Numbered from the stretch's first letter, positions 33,461 through 45,112 are shown. The stretch is 64,000 nucleotides of DNA from Corallococcus macrosporus DSM 14697 (GCF_002305895.1 NZ_CP022203.1:6234001-6298000); one strand, 5' to 3'. The notes: generated by a model not told the origin, from the sequence alone. Made by a program: numbers and translations.

Positions 33461-34036
33461 ATGAAGCTCATCGTCGGGCTGGGCAATCCGGGGCGCGAGT
33501 ACGAGCGGCACCGGCACAACATCGGGTTCATGGTGGTGGAGGCGCTGCTGTCGCGCGCGCGCGCGGCGCTGAACCAGGAGAAGTTCGCCGCCAAGGTCGG
33601 CCAGGGCACCCTGGGGGGCGAGCGCGTCCTCTTCCTGGAGCCCCAGACGTTCATGAACCTGTCGGGCCGCTCCGTCGGCGAGGCGGCGCGCTTCTACAAG
33701 GTGCCGGTGGCGGACGTGCTCGTCATCCACGACGAGCTGGACCTGCCCCTGGGTCGGCTGCAGCTCAAGGCCGGCGGCGGCAGCGGCGGCCACAACGGCC
33801 TCAAGAGCATCGTCTCCAGCCTGGGCGACGAGGGCTTCATCCGCCTGCGCTTCGGCATTGGCAAGCCGGAGGGCCCCAACGCCCGCGAGCGCGTGTCCGG
33901 CTACGTCCTGTCCAACTTCGACGACGGCGAGCGCCGGGAGCTGGACGCGCTCATCGACCGGGCCATGGACATGACGGAGCTGTGGCTTCGCGAGGGGCTG
34001 TCGGTGGCCATGAACCGGTTCAACCGGAAGGCCTGA
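33461..34036 (+). CDS. pth: Peptidyl-tRNA hydrolase
   Basis: A 191-residue enzyme that frees tRNA from dropped-off peptidyl-tRNA. The opening [25 protein letters not shown] contains the catalytic His and the conserved Asn, and [27 protein letters not shown] holds the conserved Asp and the GHNG loop. Length matches the family. Confidence 0.96.
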   Translation: MKLIVGLGNPGREYERHRHNIGFMVVEALLSRARAALNQEKFAAKVGQGTLGGERVLFLEPQTFMNLSGRSVGEAARFYKVPVADVLVIHDELDLPLGRLQLKAGGGSGGHNGLKSIVSSLGDEGFIRLRFGIGKPEGPNARERVSGYVLSNFDDGERRELDALIDRAMDMTELWLREGLSVAMNRFNRKA

Positions 34037-34078
34037 GGCGCCGGGCCCCACGGGCGGGCGGCCAGGGCCTCCGGCCGC

Positions 34079-34107
34079 TTGACTTGACGGGGGGGCCCCC
34101 ATAGAAG
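34079..34107 (+). promoter_or_regulatory. Probable vegetative promoter of the rpsF operon
   Basis: TTGACT, a 17-base spacer, then TAGAAG. It leaves a leader of about 185 bases before rpsF, long enough for the autoregulatory leader structures known for S6/S18 operons, although I could not confirm such a structure by eye. Confidence 0.5.
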
Positions 34108-34299
34108 GCCCGTTCCCTCATCGGGGATTGCCCGGTGGGATGTTCTTTTCCAGCTTCCCGTGTTGGTACACGGGACGTAGCGCGAAGGTGACGGGCGCGC
34201 GGTTACCCGTCCCCGGCGGTTGGGCCACCTGGCCTGCTGACCGTTTCCCCGCTCTCTGGATTCACCGGAGGGCACTCGACCCCAAGGGGAGAGAAAACA

Positions 34300-34779
34300 A
34301 TGGCTGAGACGCAGGCCGCGACGCGGCTTCGTGAGTACGAGACCATCTTCCTGGTCAAGCCGGACCTGACGGACGACAACGTGGACAAGCTCAAGGAGCG
34401 CGTCCGCGGCATCGTTTCCCGTGAGGGTGGCAAGGTCATCCGCTTCACGGTGTGGGGCAAGAAGAAGACCCTGTTCCCCGTGGAGAAGCAGCCCCGCGCC
34501 ATCTACGTGCACACCCACTTCCTGGGCGGCGCGAAGCTGGTGGCGGAAATCGAGCGCAACCTGCGCAACCTGGACGAGGTCACCCGGTACATCTCCGTGA
34601 AGCTCGCGGACGAGGTGGACCCCGAGACGCGTCCGGTGCTCGAGGACGTGAAGCTGGCCGGCGACGTGGAGGAGGCCCGTCCGGGTGCTCCCGCGGAGCG
34701 CGAGGGTGGCTTCCGCGCCGAGGGCGCCGAGGAGCAGAGCGGCGGCGACTCCGAGGAGGAGTCGACCGAGGAGGCCTGA
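34300..34779 (+). CDS. rpsF: 30S ribosomal protein S6, with acidic C-terminal extension
   Basis: 159 residues. The S6 domain spans roughly residues 8-105 (LREYETIFLVKPDLTDDNVDKL ... GGKVIRFTVWGKKKT ... YVHTHFLGG). An extra tail of about 50 residues, rich in Glu and Gly (AEGAEEQSGGDSEEESTEEA), recalls the glutamate tail that RimK adds to S6 in some bacteria, but here it is gene-encoded. A GGGGAGAGAAAACA ribosome site precedes the ATG. Confidence 0.96.
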   Translation: MAETQAATRLREYETIFLVKPDLTDDNVDKLKERVRGIVSREGGKVIRFTVWGKKKTLFPVEKQPRAIYVHTHFLGGAKLVAEIERNLRNLDEVTRYISVKLADEVDPETRPVLEDVKLAGDVEEARPGAPAEREGGFRAEGAEEQSGGDSEEESTEEA

Positions 34780-34830
34780 GAGGCTTCTGGGTCAATTCGC
34801 TAGAGACCATTCCAGGATACGAGAACGCTC

Positions 34831-35220
34831 ATGAGCAACGGAACGGATAGCAAGACGGCCTCTGCCCCCCCCGCCCGCAGCGGTGGTGGCTTCGGCGGTG
34901 GTGGTGCGCGCGGTGGTGGTGACCGGGGTGACCGCGGGGGTGATCGCGGCGACCGCGGCGGCGGGCTGGGCGGTGACGACGACAAGCGCGGTGGTGGCCG
35001 CGGCTTTGGCCGCAAGAAGGTCTGCCGCTTCTGCGCGGAGAAGAACGCGTCGGTGGACTTCAAGGACCAGGCGACGCTGAAGTACTTCGTGACCGAGCGC
35101 GGCAAGATCATCCCCCGCCGCATCTCCGGCAACTGCGCCAAGCACCAGCGCGAGGTGGCGGTGGCCATCAAGCGCGCCCGTGGCATCGCGCTCCTCCCCT
35201 ACAACGCGGTGGTCGGCTAG
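34831..35220 (+). CDS. rpsR: 30S ribosomal protein S18, with Gly/Arg/Asp-rich N-terminal extension
   Basis: 129 residues, where 75-90 is usual. The S18 core starts near residue 55 ([18 protein letters not shown] ... [27 protein letters not shown]) and keeps zinc-type cysteines (CRFC and a later C). The first 50 residues are disordered-looking, rich in GGG and RGD repeats. It lies between rpsF and rplI as expected. Confidence 0.95.
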   Translation: MSNGTDSKTASAPPARSGGGFGGGGARGGGDRGDRGGDRGDRGGGLGGDDDKRGGGRGFGRKKVCRFCAEKNASVDFKDQATLKYFVTERGKIIPRRISGNCAKHQREVAVAIKRARGIALLPYNAVVG

Positions 35221-35247
35221 TCCGCCGGTCCGCACAGGAGACTGAAC

Positions 35248-35691
35248 ATGAAGGTCATTCTGCGTGAGGACATCGAGAACCTGGGCAAGTCCGGGGAGCT
35301 CGTCACCGTGAAGGACGGCTACGGCCGCAACTTCCTCCTGCCCCGCAAGAAGGCGGTGCTGGCCAGCGAGCAGAACCTGCGCCAGCTTGAGCATGAGAAG
35401 GCGGTCATCGCCGCTCGGAACGCCAAGCTGAAGGGCGCGGCCGAGGAGCAGGCGAAGAAGATTGGCGCCATCAAGGTCAGCATCAAGCGCCGCGTGGGCG
35501 AGCAGGACAAGCTGTTCGGCTCCGTCACGGCGCTGGACATCGCGGAGGCGGTCGCCGCCGAGGGTCAGAGCATCGACCGCCGCCACATCCACCTGCCCGA
35601 GCCCATCAAGGCCCTGGGCAACTACGAGGTGGAGCTGCGCCTGCACCGCGAAGTCGTCGCGAAGATCAAGCTCGAGGTCCTGCCGGAGTAA
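35248..35691 (+). CDS. rplI: 50S ribosomal protein L9
   Basis: 147 residues, typical length. N-terminal domain [36 protein letters not shown], long connecting helix (residues 41-75), then the C-terminal rRNA-binding domain ([15 protein letters not shown] ... [18 protein letters not shown]). Ends the ribosomal part of the operon and is followed by a terminator. Confidence 0.96.
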   Translation: MKVILREDIENLGKSGELVTVKDGYGRNFLLPRKKAVLASEQNLRQLEHEKAVIAARNAKLKGAAEEQAKKIGAIKVSIKRRVGEQDKLFGSVTALDIAEAVAAEGQSIDRRHIHLPEPIKALGNYEVELRLHREVVAKIKLEVLPE

Positions 35692-35723
35692 TCCCCCGCG
35701 CGGGCTTCACTGAAGTGAGAGAG

Positions 35724-35757
35724 GGCCGTCCGGGGCAACCCGGGCGGCCTTTTCCTT
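35724..35757 (+). terminator. Rho-independent terminator after rplI
   Basis: Stem GGCCGTCCGGG with CCCGGGCGGCC (one G-U pair), loop GCAA, then TTTTCCTTT. It separates the ribosomal genes from dnaB, which must therefore have its own promoter. Confidence 0.85.
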
Positions 35758-35896
35758 TGCGCCCCGCTCAGCGCGCGCCGCCACACCGGGCGTGAAGCGC
35801 CCCCACGCCCCGAGACGGGGACGGGCGTCATCGCTACAGGCCTGTGGCAGCAAAATTGGGTTGTGTCAGCCCTGCCTGTAGAGTGGGCGAGCCGCC

Positions 35897-37264
35897 ATGG
35901 AGAATGTCCACGAGTTCAGAGAGAGTCGGAAGGTCCACGAGGACCTCGCCGCGGAGCGCGCCGTGCTGGGCGCCGTGCTGGCGGACAACACGCTGATCGC
36001 CGCGGTGGGCGAGGTCGTCCACCCCGAGGACTTCTCCAGCCCCGCGCACGCCCAGATTTTCGAGGCGATGCTGAAGCTCGACGGCCAGTCGAGGCAGGTG
36101 GACCACCTGACGCTGGCCGAGGAGCTGAAGGTGTTGGGCCACCTGGTGTCGGTGGGCGGTCCGGCCTACCTGATGCGCCTGGATCAGGTCGTGCCCATCG
36201 CGACCAACGCGGTCCAGTACGCGAAGATCGTCAAGGACCAGGCCATCCGTCGCCGCCTGGCCCAGGCGGGCAAGGAGATTCAGGACCTCGCCAGCCAGGA
36301 GACGGGCGAGCTGGAGGTGCTGCTCGACGAGGCCGAGCGCAAGGTGTTCCTCCTCGCGGAGAAGAAGCGCGAGGGTGACCTGCGGCCGGTCAGCGAGCTG
36401 ATGGAGCACACGCTCGACCTGCTCGACAAGATGAAGGCCGCGGCCACGGGCATCACGGGCCTGTCCACCGGCTACATCGACCTGGACAACCAGCTCACCG
36501 GCCTGCACGCCGGCGAGCTCATCATCCTCGCGGCGCGTCCTGGCATCGGCAAGACGTCCTTCGCGATGAACATCGCGGTGCACGCGGCGCTGAAGGAGAA
36601 CAAGGCCGTCGGCATCTTCAGCCTCGAAATGCCCGCCGACCAGCTGCTGATGCGTCTGCTGGCCTCCACCGCGCGCGTGGACATGAAGAAGCTGCGCGGC
36701 GGCCGGCTGACGCCGCACGACGAGGAGAAGTTCCAGGAGATGGCGGGCGCGCTCTACAACGCACCCATCTACATCGACGACTCGGGCGGCCTGTCCCCGT
36801 TCGACCTGCGCGCCAAGGCCCGCCGCGTGAAGCAGCGCGACCCGCGCCTGTCGCTCATCGTCATCGACTACCTCCAGCTCATGCACCAGAAGGGCAAGGT
36901 GGAGAGCCGCCAGCTCGAGGTCGCCGAAATCTCCCGCGCCTTGAAGCAGCTCGCCAAGGAGCTGGAGGTGCCCATCATCGCGCTCAGTCAGCTCAGCCGT
37001 AAGGTGGAGGACCGCAAGGACGGCAAGCCCCTGCTGTCGGACCTGCGTGAGTCCGGCTCCATCGAGCAGGACGCCGACGTGGTGATGTTCATCCACCGCG
37101 AGACGTCCGACGAGGGCCCCGACGGGCAGCCGGCGCAGCAGTCGAACACCGTCATCCCCGTGGAGCTCATCGTCGCCAAGCAGCGCAATGGCCCCATCGG
37201 CTCCATCGACCTGGTGTTCCTGGCCGAGTACACCCGCTTCGAGAGCCGGTCGCGGACGGAGTAG
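35897..37264 (+). CDS. dnaB: Replicative DNA helicase DnaB
   Basis: A 455-residue hexameric helicase. N-terminal domain DLAAERAVLGAVLADNTLI; linker; RecA-type motor with Walker A AARPGIGKTSFAMNIA, Walker B LIVIDYLQLM, and RESGSIEQDADVVMFIHR. There is no intein in this copy. Its position after rplI is conserved across many bacteria. Confidence 0.97.
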   Translation: MENVHEFRESRKVHEDLAAERAVLGAVLADNTLIAAVGEVVHPEDFSSPAHAQIFEAMLKLDGQSRQVDHLTLAEELKVLGHLVSVGGPAYLMRLDQVVPIATNAVQYAKIVKDQAIRRRLAQAGKEIQDLASQETGELEVLLDEAERKVFLLAEKKREGDLRPVSELMEHTLDLLDKMKAAATGITGLSTGYIDLDNQLTGLHAGELIILAARPGIGKTSFAMNIAVHAALKENKAVGIFSLEMPADQLLMRLLASTARVDMKKLRGGRLTPHDEEKFQEMAGALYNAPIYIDDSGGLSPFDLRAKARRVKQRDPRLSLIVIDYLQLMHQKGKVESRQLEVAEISRALKQLAKELEVPIIALSQLSRKVEDRKDGKPLLSDLRESGSIEQDADVVMFIHRETSDEGPDGQPAQQSNTVIPVELIVAKQRNGPIGSIDLVFLAEYTRFESRSRTE

Positions 37265-37322
37265 CGGCGCTCGCGCCAACGCGCGCGGCGCGCACCACCA
37301 GCGCGGGCAGCCTGGCGCCGCC

Positions 37323-38063
37323 CTACTCCGTGCCGGTCCGCAGGTAGCGCACCACCAGCGCGCGGGCCGAGCGCACCGCTGCCTCCAGCGCGCGACCCCG
37401 CCCCAGCTCCGTGGCCAGCGCGGACGCCAGCCGGCACCCGGTGCCCCGGCGTCCAGGCGCGCGCGCCAGCCGCCGCCCCTGCAGCACCCGCACGCGCTCC
37501 GGCGTGGCCAGCACGTCCGCCAGCCCCTGCGCGTCCGGCAGGTGCCCGCCCTTCACCAGCACCGCGCCAAAGCCGTGCCGCGCCAGGGCCTCGGCGGCCT
37601 CGGCGGCCTCGGCCACCGTGCGCGCAACGGGCCGCCCCAGCAGCCAGCCTGCTTCATCCAGGTTCGGCGTGAGCACCACGCGAGGCCCGGCCAGGGACAG
37701 GTAGGCCCGCGCGGACAGGCGCGTCAGCGGCTCGCCCCGCGAGGTGCGCACCACCGGGTCCACCACCCACCACGCGCCCGTCCCCTCCAGCGCGTTCCGC
37801 GCGGCCACGAGCTGCGCGCGGGCGGGCACCATGCCGCACTTCACCGCGTGCACCGGCCCCAGCTCGCGCGCGGCGGCCACCTGCGCGGACAACACCCGCG
37901 GCGGCGAGGCCGTCCAGGTGAAGGTGCGCACCCCCTGCGCCGTCTGCGCGGTGGGCACCGCCACCGGCTGCCCTCGCAAAGCGCGCACCGCCGCGACGTC
38001 CGCCAGGAGCCCCGCCCGTCCCGTGGGCTCCAGCCCCGCCAGCAGGAGGACGCGAGCGCTCAC
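37323..38063 (-). CDS. thiD: Hydroxymethylpyrimidine/phosphomethylpyrimidine kinase-like protein
   Basis: A 246-residue ribokinase-fold protein from the GTG at 38063, which overlaps the upstream amidotransferase stop by 4 bases. Family features: a weakly kept N-terminal GGAGIxAD region (GLEPTGRAGLLADVAA), VKCGMVP, PRVVLTPNLDEAGWLLG, AVLVKGGHL and the anion-hole RRGTGCRLASALA. The substrate-binding start is more divergent than in typical ThiD. Context with thiE supports a thiamine-pyrimidine role. Confidence 0.75.
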   Translation of the reverse strand: MSARVLLLAGLEPTGRAGLLADVAAVRALRGQPVAVPTAQTAQGVRTFTWTASPPRVLSAQVAAARELGPVHAVKCGMVPARAQLVAARNALEGTGAWWVVDPVVRTSRGEPLTRLSARAYLSLAGPRVVLTPNLDEAGWLLGRPVARTVAEAAEAAEALARHGFGAVLVKGGHLPDAQGLADVLATPERVRVLQGRRLARAPGRRGTGCRLASALATELGRGRALEAAVRSARALVVRYLRTGTE

Positions 38064-38824
38064 CGGCGGTGCTCGCGCGCCTTCTGCACGAACGCCTTGT
38101 AGAGCCCCACGTGCACCGGGATGCTCGTGGCCATGTACTCGGGGTGCCACTGCACGCCCACGGCGAAGGCGTGCACGGTGGACTCGATGGCCTCCACCAC
38201 GCCATCCGGCGCCACCGCGGTAATCGTCACGTCCTTGCCCACGCCGCGCACCGACTGGTGGTGGGTGGAGTTGACCATCAACTGGCCGTGCCCCACCGCC
38301 TCCGCCAGCAGCGTGCCGCTCTTCACGTCCACCGGGTGCTGCGGGTGGGTGCGGTCCTGCTTCTGCTCGTGCTCGCGGGCGCCCTCCACCTCGCGGCCGA
38401 TGTCCTGGTACAGCGTGCCGCCCAGGATGACGTTGAGGAGCTGCATGCCGCCGCAGATGCCCAGCACCGGGAGGTTGCGCTTGAGCGCGCCGCGCATGAG
38501 CGCCGCCTCGAAGGCGGTGCGGCCCTCCTTCAGCGCCCCCAGGCCTTCGCGCGCCTCCTCGCCGTACGCAGACGGAGGAATGTCGAACGCGCCCCCCGTG
38601 ACGAGCACCCCGGACACGCGGTCCAGATAGGACTCCACGCAGGCCGACTCCTCCGAATACGGCAGCACGAATGGCAGCCCGCCGGCGCGAAGGACGGCGT
38701 CCGCGTACGGCACCTTCAGCTCGTAGCGGGCAAAGGGCTGGTCTCCAGCCGGACTCCAATCCGGGGTGATGCCGATGTTGGGGCGGCGCGGCGCCGACCC
38801 GTGGTGACGTGGATGGTTGTTCAT
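38060..38824 (-). CDS. Class I glutamine amidotransferase-like hydrolase (peptidase C26, PuuD-like)
   Basis: A 254-residue protein with the catalytic triad visible: nucleophile elbow VLGICGGMQLLNV (Cys), and VGVQWHPEYM (His and Glu). The opening RPNIGITPDWS and ALMRGALKRNLPVLGI fit gamma-glutamyl-GABA hydrolases. It is sandwiched between thiE (20 bases upstream) and thiD (4-base overlap), so it likely serves the same pathway or a linked salvage step; no such partner in thiamine synthesis is known to me. Confidence 0.85.
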   Translation of the reverse strand: MNNHPRHHGSAPRRPNIGITPDWSPAGDQPFARYELKVPYADAVLRAGGLPFVLPYSEESACVESYLDRVSGVLVTGGAFDIPPSAYGEEAREGLGALKEGRTAFEAALMRGALKRNLPVLGICGGMQLLNVILGGTLYQDIGREVEGAREHEQKQDRTHPQHPVDVKSGTLLAEAVGHGQLMVNSTHHQSVRGVGKDVTITAVAPDGVVEAIESTVHAFAVGVQWHPEYMATSIPVHVGLYKAFVQKAREHRR

Positions 38825-38844
38825 GGAGGCTCCTGGCTTCGAGG

Positions 38845-39501
38845 CTATGCCCCGGAGCGCCCCTGTTCAAACGCGGTGGCGAGCTGTCTCACACGCTCGG
38901 TGATATCCGCGGCGAGCAGCGCGTCAGACACCACCGCCGCGCACCGCGCCCCGGCCGCCGCGACGCTCGCGATGTTCCCCAGCCCCACCCCACCAATCCC
39001 CACCACCGGCAGCGGGCTTTCACGCACCACCGCCGCGAAGGCCTCCAGGCCCAGCACCGGCGCGGGCACCTGCTTCGTCGCCGTGGGGAAGACGGGCCCC
39101 AGGCCCACGTAGTCCGCCCCCGCCGCCCGCGCCGCCCGCGCGCCCGCCCCGTCCCGCACCGTGACGCCCAGCAGACGGCCAGGCCCCAGCAGCGCGCGCG
39201 CGTCCTCGGCGGGCAGGTCCTCGTCGCCCACGTGCACCCCGTGCGCGTCCGCCAGCAGCGCCAGGTCCACCCGGTCATTCACCAGGCACAGCGCGCCCTC
39301 CTGGCGGCACAGCGCCACCACCTGCCGCGCGGCGGCCAGCGCCTCGCGGACCGGGGTGCGTTTCATGCGCAGTTGAACCACCCGCGCCCCACCGGCCACC
39401 AGGCGAGCCGCCTTGTCCACCAGTGAAAGCTCCGGGCGGATGGAGTCGTCGCACAGCAGGTAGGGACCGCGGGGAAGGTGCGGGCGGGATGGTGCGTTCA
39501 T
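38845..39501 (-). CDS. thiE: Thiamine-phosphate synthase
   Basis: A 218-residue TIM-barrel enzyme joining the pyrimidine and thiazole halves of thiamine. Motifs: GARVVQLRMKRTPVREAL, CLVNDRVDLALLADAHGVHVGDEDLP, LLGVTVRD, DYVGLGPVFPTATK and PLPVVGIGGVGLGNI. First gene of the thiE/amidotransferase/thiD operon. Confidence 0.92.
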   Translation of the reverse strand: MNAPSRPHLPRGPYLLCDDSIRPELSLVDKAARLVAGGARVVQLRMKRTPVREALAAARQVVALCRQEGALCLVNDRVDLALLADAHGVHVGDEDLPAEDARALLGPGRLLGVTVRDGAGARAARAAGADYVGLGPVFPTATKQVPAPVLGLEAFAAVVRESPLPVVGIGGVGLGNIASVAAAGARCAAVVSDALLAADITERVRQLATAFEQGRSGA

Positions 39502-39527
39502 CGGCTCTGGAAGGCGGGACGGCGGCG

Positions 39528-39553
39528 TTGACAGATGGCCACCCTGCTATAAG
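39528..39553 (+). promoter_or_regulatory. Candidate promoter of the acidic protein/DUF1844 operon
   Basis: A perfect TTGACA and TATAAG are separated by only 14 bases, shorter than the normal 16-18. The position, 41 bases before the ATG, suits a promoter. Confidence 0.4.
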
Positions 39554-39593
39554 GTGCCGCGCTGTTTTCCAAGCAATTCTGAGGATTTGAACC

Positions 39594-39998
39594 ATGGCGG
39601 ATTCGGCGGACCCGAAGTACCTCGATAAGCGCACCGTGGAGCGGTACGTGCGCTCTGGCCAGCTCGACGAGTCGGCGTACGAGCGCCACCTCCAGGGGCT
39701 GCCCGACGTGGCGGAGAAGGCCGTGCCGATCGAGACGCTGATGCTCGATGACGCCGACGATTTCGACGACGAGGACGACGACTTCGACGACGAGGACGAG
39801 GACACGTCCGACGACGAGGCCACGCTGGCCGCCGCGAACGCGGATGACAGCGACGACGCCGACGACAGCGACGACGACGCGGATGACAGCGACGACGCCG
39901 ACGACAGCGACGCCGCCACGGCCGGCAGCGACGCCGCCGCGGACGACAGCGCCAGCGACAAGCCCGCCAGCGACGACGAAGGGCCGGCCTCCGCATGA
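39594..39998 (+). CDS. Highly acidic repeat protein of unknown function
   Basis: 134 residues. The first 50 look folded (DPKYLDKRTVERYVRSGQLDESAYERHLQGLPD); the rest is Asp/Ser/Ala-rich and almost without basic residues. A 39-base unit at 39841 recurs at 39880, encoding DDSDDADDSDDDA. The stop overlaps the next ATG by 4 bases, so it is translationally coupled to the DUF1844 gene. Confidence 0.75.
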   Translation: MADSADPKYLDKRTVERYVRSGQLDESAYERHLQGLPDVAEKAVPIETLMLDDADDFDDEDDDFDDEDEDTSDDEATLAAANADDSDDADDSDDDADDSDDADDSDAATAGSDAAADDSASDKPASDDEGPASA

Positions 39999-40309
39999 GC
40001 TCCGCGGACGAGAAGCGCGGCGAGACCTTCGTGATGCGGGGGGAAGCGCGCTCCGCGTCCGAGGAGTCGATTTCCTTCAGCACCTTCATCGTGGGGCTGG
40101 GCACCGCGGTGCTCATCCACCTGGGCGGTGCGCCCAATCCGGAGACGGGTCAGACGACGAAGGACCTGCCGCTGGCCCGGCAGAACCTGGACCTCTTGTC
40201 CATGCTGCGCGTGAAGACGCGGGGCAACCTCACGGAGGAGGAGGAGAAGCTCTTTGACGGGCTGCTCGCCGACCTCCGCCTGCGCTTCGTGGAGGCGACC
40301 AAGCGGTGA
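39995..40309 (+). CDS. DUF1844-family protein
   Basis: 104 residues with the family core SFSTFIVGLGTAVLIHLGG ... LPLARQNLDLLSMLRVKTRGNLTEEEEKLFDGLLADLRLRF. Family function is unknown. It overlaps both neighbours by 4 bases, forming a tightly coupled three-gene unit. Confidence 0.88.
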   Translation: MSSADEKRGETFVMRGEARSASEESISFSTFIVGLGTAVLIHLGGAPNPETGQTTKDLPLARQNLDLLSMLRVKTRGNLTEEEEKLFDGLLADLRLRFVEATKR

Positions 40310-40947
40310 AGCGTCCCGGAAGGAAGGGCCTGCCTGGCGGCATCCGCTTCGCCGCCATCGTGGGCCTGGTGTTCTCCATGCTCACGGGCTGGTCGTCGCT
40401 GCTCGAGGCCGTGGAGATGGCGAACTTCTACGAGGCGCGCTCGCTCCGGATGGAGCAGGAGCTGCCTCGCCTCCCCGGCGCCCCGCCGCTCGACGCGAAG
40501 GTCTTCGAGGTCTACTACGCCGCGCTGGAGCCCATGCGGGAGCCCCGCGCGGTGCTGCTGGGCCTGCTGGCCGTGGCCTGCGCCTTCGTCAGCGTGTCCG
40601 CGGCGCGCCTGCTGAGCCCGGAGAAGCTGCCTCGCGACGCCATGCGCCGGGTCCTGGGCCGCGCGGCCATCATCGCCGCGGTGCTGCGCACCATCGACGG
40701 CGCGCAGATGGCGGTGGCCAAGCAGCGCCTGTTCGCCGCGCTGGCCGAGCCGGTGAGCAAGATGCCCGAGTGGCCGCCGGACGTCACCGTCGAGGCCTCG
40801 CGTGAAATCCTCGGCGCCATGGGCGCGGGCAGCGCCATCTTCGGCACCGCCGTGGTGGCGGGCACCTTCGTGCTCCTGGGGCAGTACTTCCGCAGCCAGC
40901 GCGTCCGCGACGCCGTGGCCGTGCAGGACGGCCCCCAGGAGCAGTAG
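40306..40947 (+). CDS. Membrane protein of unknown function
   Basis: A 213-residue protein from the GTG at 40306. Hydrophobic stretches near residues 12-35 (IRFAAIVGLVFSMLTGW), 85-105 (AVLLGLLAVACAFVSVSAA) and 170-190 (SAIFGTAVVAGTFVLLGQYF). No family recognised. Third gene of the coupled unit. Confidence 0.7.
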   Translation: MKRPGRKGLPGGIRFAAIVGLVFSMLTGWSSLLEAVEMANFYEARSLRMEQELPRLPGAPPLDAKVFEVYYAALEPMREPRAVLLGLLAVACAFVSVSAARLLSPEKLPRDAMRRVLGRAAIIAAVLRTIDGAQMAVAKQRLFAALAEPVSKMPEWPPDVTVEASREILGAMGAGSAIFGTAVVAGTFVLLGQYFRSQRVRDAVAVQDGPQEQ

Positions 40948-40950
40948 CCC

Positions 40951-41607
40951 TCAGAGGGCGTCGGACTCCGGGAGCGCCGCCTGGCAGGTCGGCAGCAGCG
41001 CTTCCAGGATGGCGGCGCCCTCCGCGTCCCGGTCCTCCAGCGCCAGCTCGTGGCCAGGCGCCACGCGCGGCAGCCGCAGCAGCGCCTTGCGCGTCAGGCC
41101 GAACACGTAGGCCAGGTGGCCCATGGGCCAGCGCTCCTGCATGTACTTGAAGGCCGCGTCGTCCATCTCGTCCAGCGGCACCGGGAGCTCCACGTCCTCG
41201 TAGACGACGCGCTCACCGCCCACGCGCCGGCCGTTGCCGTACGCGATGACCTGCTCGCCTTCGTCTGGATCATAGACGTAGGCCTGGACCGTGACGTTCG
41301 CCGCCCGGGAGAGCAGCCGGGGGAGCGCATGGTGGGCCGCGTACCAGTGCGCCCCCTGCCGTCCCACCGTGAAGGGCCCCACGTACGCCAGGCGGACCAC
41401 CTTGCGGCGCCGGTTGACGGACACCTGCAGCCCCGTCGCGCCCATCGCGCCGTCCAGCGCCAGCGCTTCACGCGCCAGCCGGAGCAGCTCCAGGCCGCTG
41501 AAGCTCTCGAGTCGTAGGAGATATCCGCCGTGTGCTTGCAGTGTCTGCCCCCCAGGGGATTGGGCGCCGCCTATACCCGGCATCATACCCGCTGGCAACT
41601 CCGGCAC
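40951..41607 (-). CDS. Unknown protein
   Basis: A soluble-looking protein of up to 218 residues; the start may be the ATG at 41586 (MMPGIGGAQSPGG). It contains GGYLLRLESFSGLELLRLAREALALDG and YEDVELPVPLDEMDDAAFKYMQERWPMG. I do not recognise it. It faces the upstream operon and is divergent from clpB. Confidence 0.6.
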   Translation of the reverse strand: MPELPAGMMPGIGGAQSPGGQTLQAHGGYLLRLESFSGLELLRLAREALALDGAMGATGLQVSVNRRRKVVRLAYVGPFTVGRQGAHWYAAHHALPRLLSRAANVTVQAYVYDPDEGEQVIAYGNGRRVGGERVVYEDVELPVPLDEMDDAAFKYMQERWPMGHLAYVFGLTRKALLRLPRVAPGHELALEDRDAEGAAILEALLPTCQAALPESDAL

Positions 41608-41714
41608 CGTGAAAAGCCAGCGGTTACCAGGACCCCAAACAATTTCAGGCCGAGCGAAAACGTCGCGCCACGCGCGTTGCTTGCCAAGGGGTGTCCGGCT
41701 CTTACGTTGGAGAC

Positions 41715-44339
<2,625 letters not shown>

Positions 44340-44366
44340 GGCCTGGCGCCCACGACGGAGGCCCGG

Positions 44367-44391
44367 CCCGGCGTCATGGCTTGACGCCGGG
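44367..44391 (+). terminator. Hairpin after clpB
   Basis: Stem CCCGGCGTCA / TGACGCCGGG with a 5-base loop, 27 bases after the clpB stop. No T-tract follows. Confidence 0.6.
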
Positions 44392-44418
44392 CCTCGCTCC
44401 GCGAGAAGAGCCCCGCCC

Positions 44419-45102
44419 ATGAAGCCCTGGGAGACGCTGGAGCGCGCAGAGGTCCCGGACGTCGGTGAAATCACCCTGGTCCGCCGCGGGGACGAGTACG
44501 TCTTCCGCGTGCGGGGCCAGACGCTGATGTCCAGCCGGCAGCACTGCTCCGAGGACGCGCTGGCGGAGGCCGGCTGCGCGGGCCTCGAGGCGCGGAGCGG
44601 CGTCCGGGTGCTCGTGGGCGGGCTGGGCTTTGGCTACACCACCCGCGCGGTGCTGGACCGGCTGGGGCCAGATGCCCGCGTCACCGTGGCGGAGCTGCTC
44701 CCGGTGGTGGTGACGTGGAACCGGGGGGTGCTCGCGCCGCTGGCGGGGGCGCCGCTGGAGGATGCGCGCGTCACCGTGGTGGAGGCCGACGTGGGCAGGC
44801 ACATGGCCCGCGTGGCGGGGACCTACGACGCCATCCTGCTGGACGTGGACAACGGCCCCACCGCCCTCACCCACCCCGACAACCACGGCCTCTATGGGCG
44901 CGTGGGGCTGGCACACGCCGTCCAGGCGCTGCGGCCAGGAGGCGTACTGGGCGTGTGGAGCGCCGGGCCCTCCCCCGCCTTCGAGCGCCGCATGGAGCAG
45001 GCGGGCTTCACCGTCCAGGTGCTGCACCCGGCGGCCCACGGCACCAAGGGGACGCGCCACACCCTGTTCATGGGCAAGCGGAGGCCCCAGGGGCGGCGTT
45101 AG
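44419..45102 (+). CDS. Spermidine-synthase-like methyltransferase-fold protein
   Basis: A 227-residue protein with the nucleotide-binding strand [21 protein letters not shown], then [11 protein letters not shown] (acidic ribose-binding residue) and [20 protein letters not shown]. This matches small spermidine-synthase relatives lacking the N-terminal beta domain. The substrate is unknown. The LLM gene starts 11 bases later, so the two are probably one transcript. Confidence 0.8.
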   Translation: MKPWETLERAEVPDVGEITLVRRGDEYVFRVRGQTLMSSRQHCSEDALAEAGCAGLEARSGVRVLVGGLGFGYTTRAVLDRLGPDARVTVAELLPVVVTWNRGVLAPLAGAPLEDARVTVVEADVGRHMARVAGTYDAILLDVDNGPTALTHPDNHGLYGRVGLAHAVQALRPGGVLGVWSAGPSPAFERRMEQAGFTVQVLHPAAHGTKGTRHTLFMGKRRPQGRR

Positions 45103-45112
45103 TAGGGGCCCC

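Noticed and set aside
35856-35884. Promoter TTGGGT-17-TAGAGT for dnaB
   Set aside because: The -35 is poor and the implied start point is only a few bases before the ATG; not strong enough to report.
39841-39913. Short direct repeats that might suggest a CRISPR or satellite
   Set aside because: Two 39-base units without spacers, in frame inside a coding gene; no CRISPR-like array and no cas genes in the window.
41681-41708. Promoter or heat-shock site before clpB (TTGCCA ... TACGTT)
   Set aside because: The implied transcription start coincides with the ATG although a ribosome site precedes it; likely chance.
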